This document shows positions 36,969-46,823 of a DNA stretch of 64,000 bases, one piece after another. The translations under genes and the position numbers were made by a program. The stretch comes from Caballeronia concitans (lineage in GTDB: Bacteria; Pseudomonadota; Gammaproteobacteria; Burkholderiales; Burkholderiaceae): contig NZ_FCNV02000013.1 of the NCBI RefSeq assembly GCF_001544615.1, positions 1-64,000 of the forward strand. Direction: 5' to 3'. Every line of letters begins with the position of its first letter. Position 1 is the first letter of the stretch. The notes under the pieces were generated by a model. It had not been told where the DNA came from. It ran no database searches and was given only the letters and a program-made list of their open reading frames with translations.

Positions 36969-38276
36969 TTGCAGCAACCTTCCATCGATCTCGCGGCAGT
37001 CAAGCGCCTCGCCAGCTTCGTCGCGCGGCGCATCGGCGAGGATCGCGTCGCGCAAGTCGCCGGCAGTCTCACGTTCACGAGCGTGCTGTCGCTCGTGCCG
37101 CTTGCAACCGTCGCCTTCGCGCTGTTCACGGCGTTCCCCATCTTCGCCTCGTTTCAGGCCTCGCTGCAGGACTTTCTCGCGGATCACCTCATGCCCGCGA
37201 CGATCAACAGCCAGATTTTCAAGTATCTGAACGAGTTCGCGTCGAAAGCGAAAGGGCTCACGACCGTCGGCATGATCATCCTGCTCGTGACCTCGGTCAT
37301 GACGATGATGACCGTCGAATCCGCGTTCAACGTGATCTGGCGCGTGAAGAAGGCGCGTCCGTTCGCGCAGCGCGTGCTCGTCTACTGGTCGATCATCACG
37401 CTCGGGCCGATTCTCTTCGGCTGCAGCCTCTCGATCTCGTCCTATGTCTTCGCGCATTCGGTCGCGTTCGCGGGCTCGCACAACCTGATGCCGCCCGTCG
37501 TCGAATGGCTGCTCACGGGCGTTTCGCTGCCGCTCACGGTGTTCGGCTTCACGATCACCTATGTCTACATGCCGAACTGCAAGGTCGAGTGGCGCGATGC
37601 CGTCATCGGCGGGCTGATCGCGGCGGTCGCGTTCGAAATCGGCAAGCGCGCTTTCGGCTTTTACGTGCGCAGCATCCCGACCTATACGGCCGTGTACGGC
37701 GCGTTCGCCGCGCTGCCGGTGTTTCTGCTGTGGGTCTATCTGTGCTGGATGATCGCGCTCGTCGGCGCAATGGTCACCTCGGCGCTGCCCGCCATCCGCA
37801 TCGGGCAATATCATCGGCGCGAATTTCCCGGCAGCGATCTGCTCGACGCGCTCGAGATTCTCGCGCGGCTCGTCGAGGCGCGCGACGAAGGCAAGCCCGG
37901 CTACACGGCGCTGGAACTGTCGAAGATGGTCCGGTGCGATGTCGACACGTCCACGCGCCTCATCGCGCGGCTCGATGCGCTCGGCTGGATCGGGCGGCTG
38001 GAAGACGCGCACATGCCGCGCTATGTGCTGATCGCCAACCCGAATCAAATCACGCTGACGATGCTGTTCCAGCAGTTCGTCGTCGATCGCGCGGAGCTGG
38101 GTTATCAGTTGGGGCTCGATGCGACGCAGATCGAGCGCGACGCGCTGCTCAACGCGCTCGAGCACGAGAAGCTCGGGATCACGCTCAACGCGCTGATCGC
38201 GACGAAAACGTTGTCGCAGGCGAATGCGCGGCTGCGCGACGCGCACGCCCCGCCGATGCCGCAGCAGCCGGCGTAA
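36969..38276 (+). CDS. YihY family inner-membrane protein
   Basis: A 435-residue protein of the YihY/RNase-BN-like (UPF0761) family. About six membrane helices lie within residues 30-280, with ARRIGEDRVAQVAGSLTFTSV and the conserved IPTYTAVYGAFAALPVFLLWVYL region (quoted in part). A cytosolic C-terminal winged-helix-like part follows at about 285-420. Despite the old name these proteins are not RNase BN; their role is unknown. The start is TTG 36969, with AGGAG eight bases upstream and no ATG near. Confidence 0.82.
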   Translation: MQQPSIDLAAVKRLASFVARRIGEDRVAQVAGSLTFTSVLSLVPLATVAFALFTAFPIFASFQASLQDFLADHLMPATINSQIFKYLNEFASKAKGLTTVGMIILLVTSVMTMMTVESAFNVIWRVKKARPFAQRVLVYWSIITLGPILFGCSLSISSYVFAHSVAFAGSHNLMPPVVEWLLTGVSLPLTVFGFTITYVYMPNCKVEWRDAVIGGLIAAVAFEIGKRAFGFYVRSIPTYTAVYGAFAALPVFLLWVYLCWMIALVGAMVTSALPAIRIGQYHRREFPGSDLLDALEILARLVEARDEGKPGYTALELSKMVRCDVDTSTRLIARLDALGWIGRLEDAHMPRYVLIANPNQITLTMLFQQFVVDRAELGYQLGLDATQIERDALLNALEHEKLGITLNALIATKTLSQANARLRDAHAPPMPQQPA

Positions 38277-38300
38277 GCGCGCAGCGCTTCACGGTGCGCT

Positions 38301-38621
38301 TCAAAGCGAGATTTTCCCGACGCAGATGTCCTTGAACATCACCCAGTCGCCCATCAGGCTATAGAGCGGGTGGCGAAACGTGGCGGGGCGATTTTTCTCG
38401 AAGAAGAAGTGGCCGATCCACGCGAAGCCGTAGCCGCACACGACGGCCGCCGGCAGCCATAGCCAGTCGCCGGTCGCGACGGCCATCGCGAGGCAGCCGA
38501 TCACCCCGAGCGAGCCTATGAAATGCAGGCGGCGTGAAACCGCGTTGCGGTGCTCGTCGAGGTAGTACGGGTAGAACTCGGCGAAATTCGCGAAATGTTC
38601 TCCGTGTGCGGTGTGCGCCAT
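38301..38621 (-). CDS. Mpo1-like/DUF962 membrane protein
   Basis: A 106-residue protein of the DUF962 family. It begins FANFAEFYPYYLDEHRNAVSRRLHFIG, which contains the HRNxxxRRLH core characteristic of the yeast Mpo1-like dioxygenases, and ends with HPLYSLMGDWVMFKD. Two hydrophobic helices lie at about 38-80. Yeast Mpo1 oxidises 2-hydroxy fatty acids; the bacterial activity is inferred only. The start ATG 38621 is preceded by GGGAGG. It converges with the YihY gene. Confidence 0.75.
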   Translation of the reverse strand: MAHTAHGEHFANFAEFYPYYLDEHRNAVSRRLHFIGSLGVIGCLAMAVATGDWLWLPAAVVCGYGFAWIGHFFFEKNRPATFRHPLYSLMGDWVMFKDICVGKISL

Positions 38622-38710
38622 GACGGCCTCCCGTGCGACATGATCTGCATGACGCGATGACGTCAGCAAGATTCATTCTGCGGCGGCGGCAGGAGGCGTG
38701 CAAGCGGCCG

Positions 38711-39541
38711 TTAGCCTGCCTTCGCGCAGGCGAGCGCGAAAGAAAACAGTGCGTCGAGAACCGCGTCGGGCTGTTCGGTCATCAGCGCGTGGCCGCCGTC
38801 CAGTTCCACGGTTTGTACCGGCGCGCCGGCCTTGCGCAACGCATCGACGAGCGCGCGGGAAGCGCGCGGCGGCGTCATCACATCGCGCTTGCCGCTCAGC
38901 ACGCACACCGGGCAGCGCACGGACGCGGCGCGATCGAGCGCATCGGTGTAGGCGTTGCACGCGCTGAAATCCGTGTGGAAGAGCTGCGCCTCGCCCAATG
39001 CGCCGATGCGCTCCATCAGCCGCTGATTCATGCCCTGCAGCCAGAAGCCCGGCGCGGGGCTCGAAGGCTTCGCGGCGATCGTCGAATGCGACCACTGGTT
39101 CACCATGGCGATGGCTTGCGGCTCGTGTTCGCGGGCGGCATCGAGCAGGGCGTCCGAGACGGTCATCGGCGCGGCGGTTGCGACGAGCGCAAGGCCCGCG
39201 ACGCGCTCGGGATGGCGCGCGGAGGCGTCGAGCGCGACGAGCGAGCCCATGCTGTGGCCGACGAGAATTGCTTTGGACGCGCCGGCTGCGTCGAGCAAGC
39301 CGGCGAGCCAGTCCGCGAGCGCGCCGATATCGCGCCGCGCGGGACCGTCGCTGCGGCCGTGGCCCGGCAGATCGACCGCGAGCACGCCGAAGCCGTGATG
39401 CGCGAAGTACCGCGTCTGCAGCGCCCACACGCTATGGTCGTGCTGCGCGCCGTGGATGAAGACGACCGCGGGCCGCGCCGCGTCGAAAGGCTTGCCGCCG
39501 GTGTAGGCGTAGGCGCAATGGCCGTCGATATCGAGCATCAT
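38711..39541 (-). CDS. Alpha/beta hydrolase
   Basis: A 276-residue alpha/beta-hydrolase with the oxyanion region VFIHGAQHDHSVW (near residue 30), nucleophile Ser in VGHSMGSLVAL (about 95), an acid residue in the SGKRDVMTPP region, and catalytic His in DGGHALMTEQ. The substrate is unknown; it resembles small-ester hydrolases and dienelactone-hydrolase-like enzymes. Its ATGATG start overlaps the stop of the sulfhydrylase gene (ATGA), implying coupled translation. Confidence 0.82.
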   Translation of the reverse strand: MMLDIDGHCAYAYTGGKPFDAARPAVVFIHGAQHDHSVWALQTRYFAHHGFGVLAVDLPGHGRSDGPARRDIGALADWLAGLLDAAGASKAILVGHSMGSLVALDASARHPERVAGLALVATAAPMTVSDALLDAAREHEPQAIAMVNQWSHSTIAAKPSSPAPGFWLQGMNQRLMERIGALGEAQLFHTDFSACNAYTDALDRAASVRCPVCVLSGKRDVMTPPRASRALVDALRKAGAPVQTVELDGGHALMTEQPDAVLDALFSFALACAKAG

Positions 39542-40917
39542 GCGCGGCTCCCGAGCGGTGCGGCGCTTGCGTCGCCGCTTTCGGCGGCTTTCTGCGCCGC
39601 CTTCAGGCCGCGTTTGAGGTCGTCGATCAGATCGTCCGGATCTTCCAGCCCGATCGACAGCCGGATCCGTCCCGGCCCGATGCCCGCCGCGGCCAGCGCG
39701 GCGGCGTCCATGCGGAAATGCGTCGTCGAAGCGGGATGGATGACGAGCGAGCGCGCATCGCCCACGTTCGCGAGATGCGAAAACAGCGTCAGCGATTCGA
39801 TGAACCGGCGCGCGGCCGGCACGCCGCCGCGCAGATCGAAGCTGAACACCGCGCCCGCGCCGCGCGGCAACAGACGCGCGGCCAGCGCGTGATCGCGATG
39901 CGTCGGCAATTCGGGATAAGCCACGCCTTCGACTGCCGGCGAGCCGAGCAGAAAGTCGATCACCTTGCGCGTATTGGCGACATGCCGATCCATGCGCAAC
40001 GGCAAGGTTTCGATGCCCTGAAGCAATTGCCACGCGGCTTGCGGATGCAGGCACGCGCCGAAGTCGCGCAAGCCCTCGCGGCGGGCGCGCAGAAGGAACG
40101 GCGCGACCGTGCTTTCCTCGGCGAAAACCATGCCGTGAAAGCCGTCGTAGGGCTCGGTGAATTCGGGAAAACGGCCGCTCGCGGCGAAGTCGAACGTGCC
40201 GCCGTCCACCAGCACACCGCCGATGGTCGTGCCGTGACCGCCCAGGAACTTCGTCGCCGAGTGATAGACGAGGTCCGCGCCGTGCTCGAACGGGCGCAAA
40301 AGGTAGGGCGTCGTGAAGGTCGAATCGACGAGCAGCGGTGCCGCATGCGCATGCGCGATTTCGGCGACGCCCGCGATATCCAGCACGTCGAGGCCGGGAT
40401 TGCCGAGCGTCTCGCCGAAAAAGAGGCGGGTGTTCGGCCGCGCCGCCGCGCGCCACGCGTCGAGATCGTGCGGCGGCACGAAGGTCGTTTCGATGCCGAA
40501 GCGCCGCAGCGTGTAATGCAGCAGGTTGTGCGAGCCGCCATAGAGCGCGCTCGACGCGACCACGTGCGAGCCCGCGCCCATCAGCGTCGCGATGGCCAGA
40601 TGCAGCGCCGCCTGGCCGCTCGCCGTGCCGATCGCGCCGACGCCGCCTTCCAGCGCCGCGACGCGCTCCTCGAACACGGCCACCGTCGGATTCGAGATGC
40701 GCGAATAGACGTGCCCCGAGCGCTCCATGTTGAAGAGCGCGGCGGCGTGGTCCGTGTCGCGGAAGGTGAATGAGGTGGTCTGATAAATCGGCGTGGCGCG
40801 CGCGCCGGTGGCGGGATCGGGCGCGGCGCCCGCATGCAGCGCGAGCGTATCGAAACGGTTGGCTGGCATCGTCGGCGGCCGGGGCGCGGGGCCGCCGGCG
40901 GAATGTGGGTCGATCAT
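39538..40917 (-). CDS. O-acetylhomoserine aminocarboxypropyltransferase-type PLP enzyme
   Basis: A 459-residue Cys/Met-metabolism PLP enzyme. Key motifs are YSRISNPTVAVFEERVAALEGG, the cofactor-stacking region SSALYGGSHNLLHYT, Asp in PLLVDSTFTTPYL, and the Schiff-base Lys in YHSATKFLGGHGT. The length (about 430-460) and the long insert near EPYDGFHGMVF fit O-acetylhomoserine sulfhydrylase (MetY) over cystathionine synthase. It would form homocysteine or methionine from O-acetylhomoserine and a sulfur donor. A coupled hydrolase gene follows; no regulator is adjacent. I leave the symbol empty because MetY and related sulfhydrylases are hard to separate by eye. Confidence 0.82.
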   Translation of the reverse strand: MIDPHSAGGPAPRPPTMPANRFDTLALHAGAAPDPATGARATPIYQTTSFTFRDTDHAAALFNMERSGHVYSRISNPTVAVFEERVAALEGGVGAIGTASGQAALHLAIATLMGAGSHVVASSALYGGSHNLLHYTLRRFGIETTFVPPHDLDAWRAAARPNTRLFFGETLGNPGLDVLDIAGVAEIAHAHAAPLLVDSTFTTPYLLRPFEHGADLVYHSATKFLGGHGTTIGGVLVDGGTFDFAASGRFPEFTEPYDGFHGMVFAEESTVAPFLLRARREGLRDFGACLHPQAAWQLLQGIETLPLRMDRHVANTRKVIDFLLGSPAVEGVAYPELPTHRDHALAARLLPRGAGAVFSFDLRGGVPAARRFIESLTLFSHLANVGDARSLVIHPASTTHFRMDAAALAAAGIGPGRIRLSIGLEDPDDLIDDLKRGLKAAQKAAESGDASAAPLGSRA

Positions 40918-41096
40918 CGTAGCATTGGGACTGGCGCGCGCGAATTAGGGCGAACTCGCGCGCTGGCCGGAGCGCCTTGTCCGAAAGGCTAACGCGGGCT
41001 TCCGTAGCTTTCCTTTTGCGGGTCTTTCCGATAGCATCGACCCATGATTTCACAAACGCTTTGGCATCTGCACAGGCATTTCGCGAGGAGATAGTG

Positions 41097-41549
41097 ATGC
41101 GAGTCAGCGACATTCTTAAGGTGAAGGGCAACGCGCTGTTCACCGTTACGCCCGATACGCCGCTCTCCGACGCGATCAACGTCATGGCCGCGCACGACAT
41201 CGGCTCGCTCGTCGTCATGGAATATGGCGATCTCGTCGGCATGCTGACCTTCCGGGAGATCATCCTGACGTTGCGCGACAACGGCGGCGGCGTCGGCACC
41301 ACGACCATCCGCAAGGTCATGGACGACCACCCGCTCACCTGCACGCCGGAAACGGACGTCAACGAAGTGCGCCGGATGATGCTGGAGCACCATGTTCGTT
41401 ATTTGCCGGTCATGGAGAATCGCGCGCTAATGGGCGTGATCTCGTTCTATGACGTGGCGCGCGCGGTCGTCGAGGAACAGGGCTTCGAGAATCGCATGCT
41501 GAAGGCGTATATCCGCGACTGGCCGGAAGAGCAGCAGGACGCTCGCTGA
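41097..41549 (+). CDS. CBS domain protein
   Basis: A 150-residue protein made of two CBS motifs (about 10-65 and 75-130), with TPLSDAINVMAAHDIGSLVVM and TDVNEVRRMMLEHHVRYLPV as the repeated cores. Paired CBS motifs bind adenosine nucleotides such as AMP or ATP and usually regulate partner proteins; the partner is unknown here. GAGGAG with six-base spacing supports ATG 41097, while upstream in-frame codons run back to 40977. A strong terminator follows. Confidence 0.85.
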   Translation: MRVSDILKVKGNALFTVTPDTPLSDAINVMAAHDIGSLVVMEYGDLVGMLTFREIILTLRDNGGGVGTTTIRKVMDDHPLTCTPETDVNEVRRMMLEHHVRYLPVMENRALMGVISFYDVARAVVEEQGFENRMLKAYIRDWPEEQQDAR

Positions 41550-41593
41550 CGTCCGGGGCATCGCCCGGTGCGATGCTTCGCCAAGCGCTGCAG

Positions 41594-41620
41594 AGCGCGC
41601 CCGAGCGGCGCGCTTTTTTT
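41594..41620 (+). terminator. Terminator after the CBS gene
   Basis: A GC-rich hairpin (AGCGCGC / GCGCGCT, 7-base loop) is followed by a run of T. Confidence 0.8.
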
Positions 41621-41755
41621 CGTCCGCAGCCAAGGCACACAAAGACACAACTTGCGCCGCGTCGCCTTTCCGCCATCTGTTTTCATTACCATCCGGATTC
41701 GTTCGCACGCACGCTCGCGCTCGCGTTCAACCCCGGATCAACCACGTCGACAGTC

Positions 41756-43705
41756 ATGAGTGACAATCCGCTGCACGCCCCGCAGGACGAGGCGCGCGCT
41801 TCCCGCCCGGAGCATCCGGAAGGTGAAGGCCAGTTCGGCCTCCTGCGCGAGCGCCGTTTCGCGCCGTTCTTCTGGACGCAATTCCTCGGCGCGATGAACG
41901 ACAACGTGTTCAAGGTCGGCTTCACGTCGCTCGTGACGTTTCAGGCCGCGCGCTTTTCCGGCGTCGATCCGAAGACGGCCGCGTTTCTCATCTCCGCCAT
42001 CTTCATCGTGCCGTTCGTGCTGTTTTCGGCAACGTCCGGCCAGATTGCCGACAAGTACGACAAAGCCGTGCTCGCGCGGCTCGTGAAGAGCTTCGAGATC
42101 GTCGTGATGTTGATCGGCGGCGCGGGTTTCCTGCTGCACAACGCGACGCTGCTGTATCTCTGCACGTTCCTGATGGGTGTTCATTCCACCGTGTTCGGGC
42201 CGGTCAAGTACGCGTATCTGCCGCAGCATCTGGCTGCGACGGAACTCGTCGGCGGCAACGGGCTCGTGGAGATGGGAACGTTCGTCGCGATCCTGATCGG
42301 CACGATCATCGGCGGGGCGGCGGCGGGCGCGTCGGAGCACGGCGCGCTGCTGCTCGCGGCGGCGTGTCTCGCGCTCGCGGTTATCGGGCGCGCGGTGTCG
42401 GCGTTCGTGCCGAAGTCGGCGGCGTCGCAGCCGGACTTGCGCATCAACTGGAATCCGGTCTCCGAAACGTGGCGCAATCTCAGGCTCGCGAAGTCGGATC
42501 GCACGGTGTTCTTAAGCCTGCTCGGTATTTCGTGGCTGTGGTTCGTCGGCGCGACGTTTCTCACTTCCTTCTTCAACTTCGCGAAAGACGTGCTGTCCGC
42601 GAATCCCGATGTCGTGACCATCCTGCTCGCGACGTTCTCGCTCGGCATCGGCACCGGGTCGCTGCTATGCGAGCGGCTGTCCAAGCGCCGCGTCGAAATC
42701 GGGCTCGTGCCGCTCGGGTCCATCGGCATCAGCGTGTTCGCCATCGATCTGTTCTTCGCGAGCCATCGCATCGCGCCGGCGTCGCATCTGCTGGGCGTGA
42801 GCGAATTCTTGCTCGCGATGCCGCACTGGCGCATCCTCGCCGACCTGTTCCTGCTCGCGATGTTCGGCGGTTTCTACAGCGTGCCGCTCTACGCGCTGAT
42901 CCAGGCGCGCAGTCAGCCGACGCATCGGGCGCGCATCATCGCGGCGAACAACATCCTCAACTCGGCGTTCATGATCGCGTCCGCGCTGCTGGCGCTCGCG
43001 CTCACGTCGATGGGCGTCGGCATTCCGGGCCTCTTTCTCGTCACGGCGCTGCTCAATGTGGTGGTCGCCGTGTACATCTATTCGCTTGTGCCGGAGTTCC
43101 TGCTGCGCTTCATGGCGTGGATTCTCGTGCATACGTTCTATCGCATCCGGCTCGTCGACGCCGCGCGCATTCCTTCGCACGGCGCGGCGGTGCTCGTGTG
43201 CAATCACGTCAGTTTCGTCGATGCGGTGATTATCATGGCCGAAAGCCCGCGTCCGATTCGCTTCGTGATGGATCACCGGATTTTTCGCACGCCGTTCATC
43301 GGCTGGCTGTTCCGCCATGTGAAGGCGATTCCGATCGCGCCCGCGCACGAGAACGCGCAGATGCTCGAACGGGCGTATCAGGCGTGCCAGCGCGCGCTGG
43401 AAGAGGGCGAGCTCGTCTGCATCTTCCCCGAAGGCAAGCTCACGCGCACCGGCGACATCAATCCGTTCCGGCACGGCGTCACCGAAATTCTGCGCCGCCA
43501 TCCCGCGCCCGTCGTGCCGATGGCGCTGCGCGGGCTCTGGGGCAGCGTGTTTTCGCGTCACGAGGACGCGCGATGGCCGCGCCCGGTCAAGCGCGGCGTG
43601 ATGACGCGCCTGACGCTCGCGGTCGGCGAACCGATTCCGCCCGCCGACGCGACGCCGGAGCATCTGCAGGAACGCGTGTCCGCGCTGCGCGGCGCAAGGC
43701 GGTAG
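41756..43705 (+). CDS. MFS transporter-PlsC acyltransferase fusion
   Basis: A 649-residue two-part protein. Residues about 25-435 are a 12-helix MFS unit resembling LplT lysophospholipid flippase ([22 protein letters not shown]). Residues about 450-640 are a PlsC-type acyltransferase with the catalytic HX4D in [11 protein letters not shown], the [10 protein letters not shown] motif and [10 protein letters not shown]. It could move lysophospholipids inwards and re-acylate them, as LplT and Aas do in E. coli with separate proteins. I take ATG 41756 (MSDNPLHAP) as the start; the frame is open back to 41573 through the terminator of the previous gene. Confidence 0.85.
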   Translation: MSDNPLHAPQDEARASRPEHPEGEGQFGLLRERRFAPFFWTQFLGAMNDNVFKVGFTSLVTFQAARFSGVDPKTAAFLISAIFIVPFVLFSATSGQIADKYDKAVLARLVKSFEIVVMLIGGAGFLLHNATLLYLCTFLMGVHSTVFGPVKYAYLPQHLAATELVGGNGLVEMGTFVAILIGTIIGGAAAGASEHGALLLAAACLALAVIGRAVSAFVPKSAASQPDLRINWNPVSETWRNLRLAKSDRTVFLSLLGISWLWFVGATFLTSFFNFAKDVLSANPDVVTILLATFSLGIGTGSLLCERLSKRRVEIGLVPLGSIGISVFAIDLFFASHRIAPASHLLGVSEFLLAMPHWRILADLFLLAMFGGFYSVPLYALIQARSQPTHRARIIAANNILNSAFMIASALLALALTSMGVGIPGLFLVTALLNVVVAVYIYSLVPEFLLRFMAWILVHTFYRIRLVDAARIPSHGAAVLVCNHVSFVDAVIIMAESPRPIRFVMDHRIFRTPFIGWLFRHVKAIPIAPAHENAQMLERAYQACQRALEEGELVCIFPEGKLTRTGDINPFRHGVTEILRRHPAPVVPMALRGLWGSVFSRHEDARWPRPVKRGVMTRLTLAVGEPIPPADATPEHLQERVSALRGARR

Positions 43706-43763
43706 AAGCGGCGCGGCTGGCATAATATCGGTCTTCCCGACACTCTTTTTCAGGTCGACGCTC

Positions 43764-44870
43764 ATGTCCGGCAATACCCTTGGCACGCTCTTTACCGTCA
43801 CGAATTTTGGCGAATCGCATGGACCGGCGATCGGATGCGTGATCGACGGCTGCCCGCCGGGCATGGCGCTCACCGAAGCCGACATTCAGGTCGAGCTGGA
43901 CCGTCGCCGTCCGGGCACGTCGCGCCACGTGACGCAGCGCCAGGAAGCGGATCAGGTCGAGATTCTGTCGGGCGTGTTCGAAGGCGTGACGACCGGCACG
44001 CCCATCGCGCTCTTGATCCGCAACACCGATCAGCGCAGCAAGGACTACGGCAATATCGCCGAGACGTTTCGCCCCGGTCACGCGGACTACACGTACTGGC
44101 AGAAGTACGGCGTGCGCGACTATCGCGGCGGCGGGCGGTCCTCCGCGCGCCTGACCGCGCCGACCGTCGCGGCGGGCGCGGTCGCGAAGAAATGGCTGCG
44201 CGAGAAGTTCGGCATCGAAACGCGCGGCTACATGAGCGCGCTGGGCGAGATTCCCATTTCGTTCGTCGACTGGCAGTACGTGCGCGAGAATCCTTTCTTC
44301 GCGCCGAACGCCGACGTCGTGCCGCAGCTCGAAACGTACATGGACGGCCTGCGCCGCGACGGCGATTCCGTCGGCGCGCGCATCGAAGTGGTGGCGAGCG
44401 GCGTGCCGGTGGGCCTCGGGGAACCGCTTTACGATCGTCTCGATGCCGACATCGCCCACGCGATGATGGGCATCAACGCGGTGAAGGGCGTCGAAATCGG
44501 CGCGGGCTTCGCGAGCGTCGCGCAACGCGGCTCGCAGCATGGCGACGAGATGACGCCCGAAGGCTTCGCCACCAACAACGCGGGCGGCATCCTCGGCGGG
44601 ATTTCGAGCGGGCAGGACATCACCGTGTCCATCGCGATCAAGCCGACGTCGAGCATCCGCACGCCGCGTCAGTCCATCGACAAGGCGGGCGACAGCGCAA
44701 CCGTCGAAACCTTCGGCCGCCACGATCCGTGCGTCGGCATTCGCGCCACGCCGATCGCGGAAGCGCTGCTCGCGCTCGTGCTGATGGATCACGCGCTGCG
44801 GCATCGCGCGCAATGCGGCGATGTCGTCGTCGGCACGCCGAAAATCCCGGCGCACGCGCCGGGCAAGTAA
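43764..44870 (+). CDS. aroC: Chorismate synthase
   Basis: A complete 368-residue chorismate synthase, the last shikimate-pathway step (EPSP to chorismate, needing reduced FMN). Signatures are the N-terminal [68 protein letters not shown] and [18 protein letters not shown]. The length matches the family. It follows the MFS-PlsC fusion by 58 bases and ends in a bidirectional terminator shared with the converging ETF-QO gene. Confidence 0.95.
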   Translation: MSGNTLGTLFTVTNFGESHGPAIGCVIDGCPPGMALTEADIQVELDRRRPGTSRHVTQRQEADQVEILSGVFEGVTTGTPIALLIRNTDQRSKDYGNIAETFRPGHADYTYWQKYGVRDYRGGGRSSARLTAPTVAAGAVAKKWLREKFGIETRGYMSALGEIPISFVDWQYVRENPFFAPNADVVPQLETYMDGLRRDGDSVGARIEVVASGVPVGLGEPLYDRLDADIAHAMMGINAVKGVEIGAGFASVAQRGSQHGDEMTPEGFATNNAGGILGGISSGQDITVSIAIKPTSSIRTPRQSIDKAGDSATVETFGRHDPCVGIRATPIAEALLALVLMDHALRHRAQCGDVVVGTPKIPAHAPGK

Positions 44871-44885
44871 TCGCGTCGACAAAAA

Positions 44886-44920
44886 CGAAGGGCGCCGGTC
44901 TGAAAAACCGGCGCCCTTCG
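44886..44920. terminator. Bidirectional terminator between aroC and ETF-QO
   Basis: A 14-bp perfect stem (CGAAGGGCGCCGGT and complement) around a 7-base loop lies between two convergent genes. Confidence 0.8.
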
Positions 44921-44936
44921 TCGTTTACCGCGTGCG

Positions 44937-46613
44937 TTACATGTTTGGGTAGTTCGGCCCGCCGCCGCCTTCCGGCGTCACCCACACGATGTTTTGCGTC
45001 GGGTCCTTGATGTCGCACGTCTTGCAGTGGACGCAGTTCTGCGCGTTGATCTGCAGGCGCTCGCCGCCGTCCTCCGCTTTCACGAACTCGTAGACCGCGG
45101 CGGGGCAGTAGCGTGCTTCCGGCCCGGCGTACGTGCGCAGATTGACGTTGACCGGCACGCTCGGATCTTTCAGCGTCAGATGCGCCGGCTGATTTTCTTC
45201 GTGATTCGTGTTCGAGATGAACACGGACGAGAGACGATCGAACGTGAGCTTGCCGTCCGGCTTCGGATAGACGATCGGCTTGCACTGCGACGCGGGCCTC
45301 AGCATCTCATGATCGCGATGCTGATGATGCAGCGTCCACGGCACGTTGCCGCCCATCACTTTCTGCTCCAGCCCGACCATGAACGTGCCGAGATACAGGC
45401 CCTTGCTCATCCACTGCTTGAAATTGCGCGCGCGATAAAGCTCGGTCTTGAGCCAGGAACTGTCGAAGGCTTCCGGATAGGTCGTCAGTTCGTCGCCCTG
45501 ACGGCCGGCCTGCACCGCTTCGAACGCGGCTTCGGCGGCCATCTTGCCGGACTTGATCGCGCCGTGACTGCCCTTGATGCGCGATGCGTTCAGGAAACCC
45601 GCGTCGTCGCCCGCGAGCGCGCCGCCCGGGAATACGAGCTTCGGCAGCGACATCAGCCCGCCCGCCGTGATCGCCCGCGCGCCGTACGAAATGCGCTTGC
45701 CGCCTTCGAGGAACGCGCGGATCGACGGATGCGTCTTGTAGCGCTGGAATTCCTCGAACGGCGACAGGTACGGATTCGAATATCCGAGCCCGACGACGAA
45801 GCCGACCACCACCTGATTGTTGTCCATGTGATAGAGGAACGAGCCGCCGTAGGTGTCGGGTTCGAGCGGCCAGCCGGCCGTGTGGATCACGAGCCCCGGC
45901 TTGTGCTTCACCGGATCGATCTCCCACAATTCCTTGATGCCGATGCCGTACACCTGCGGATCGGCGTTCTGATTCAGCTTGTACTTCTCCATCAGCTGAC
46001 GGCCGAGGTGACCGCGCGCGCCCTCGCAGAAGATCGTGTACTTCGCGTGCAACTCCATGCCGAGCTGGAAGTTCTCGGTCGGCTCGCCGTCCTTGCCGAC
46101 GCCCATGTTGCCGGTGACGACGCCTTTCACCGCGCCATCGTCGCCGTACAACACTTCGGCCGCCGGAAAACCGGGGAAAATTTCGACGCCGAGCGCTTCC
46201 GCCTGCTGCCCGAGCCAGCGCGTGACGTTGCCGAGGCTGATGACGTAGTTGCCGTGATTCTTGAAATTGTCGGGAAGCAGCCAGTTCGGCACCTGCTTCG
46301 CGTCGTTCGGCGAGAGGAAGAGGAAGCGGTCTTCGGTCACTTCGACGTCGAGCGGCGCGCCTTTTTCCTTCCAGTCGGGAATCAGTTCGGAGAGGCCGCG
46401 TGGGTCCATGACCGCGCCGGACAAAATATGAGCGCCGATCTCCGAGCCTTTCTCCAGCACGCAGACGCCGATTTCCACGCCGCGTTCCTCGGCCAGCTGC
46501 TTCAGGCGAATCGCCGCCGACAAGCCGGCTGGCCCGCCGCCGACGATCACGACGTCGTATTCCATCGATTCGCGGGGACCGTATTGCTCGATAAGGCTCG
46601 CCGGGGTCATCAA
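44937..46613 (-). CDS. Electron transfer flavoprotein-ubiquinone oxidoreductase
   Basis: A 558-residue membrane-associated flavo-iron-sulfur enzyme that passes electrons from ETF to ubiquinone, linking acyl-CoA dehydrogenases to respiration. The FAD dinucleotide-binding motif is VIVGGGPAGLSAAIRL near residue 22. The central part has GARGHLGRQLMEKYKL and the ubiquinone-binding region; the C-terminal 4Fe-4S domain contains the Cys residues of ARYCPAAVYEF and NAQNCVHCKTCDIKDPTQNI. The length is normal. It is read divergently from an SDR gene. Gene names used for this enzyme vary, so I leave the symbol empty. Confidence 0.93.
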   Translation of the reverse strand: MMTPASLIEQYGPRESMEYDVVIVGGGPAGLSAAIRLKQLAEERGVEIGVCVLEKGSEIGAHILSGAVMDPRGLSELIPDWKEKGAPLDVEVTEDRFLFLSPNDAKQVPNWLLPDNFKNHGNYVISLGNVTRWLGQQAEALGVEIFPGFPAAEVLYGDDGAVKGVVTGNMGVGKDGEPTENFQLGMELHAKYTIFCEGARGHLGRQLMEKYKLNQNADPQVYGIGIKELWEIDPVKHKPGLVIHTAGWPLEPDTYGGSFLYHMDNNQVVVGFVVGLGYSNPYLSPFEEFQRYKTHPSIRAFLEGGKRISYGARAITAGGLMSLPKLVFPGGALAGDDAGFLNASRIKGSHGAIKSGKMAAEAAFEAVQAGRQGDELTTYPEAFDSSWLKTELYRARNFKQWMSKGLYLGTFMVGLEQKVMGGNVPWTLHHQHRDHEMLRPASQCKPIVYPKPDGKLTFDRLSSVFISNTNHEENQPAHLTLKDPSVPVNVNLRTYAGPEARYCPAAVYEFVKAEDGGERLQINAQNCVHCKTCDIKDPTQNIVWVTPEGGGGPNYPNM

Positions 46614-46823
46614 TGCTCCTCTCTACCGTTAGAATGGCCTTTTAAGATCGCGTATTGTCAGCGAACGTCCGGCGGGCTGCAACCAAAGCCCAATAAATTG
46701 GAACGATCGTACTATTTCCCGTGATGCTGTGTGTTGGGCAGATGCGCCATTTGCGGGACCGGCTTGCATCGCCATGACGACGCATTGGCCAAGGCAGAAC
46801 CAACCGTACAACAAGGAAGCACA

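Noticed and set aside
38711-41362. A single 883-residue minus-strand protein
   Set aside because: Only its C-terminal 276 residues are a real hydrolase; the rest overlaps the sulfhydrylase and CBS genes in another frame.
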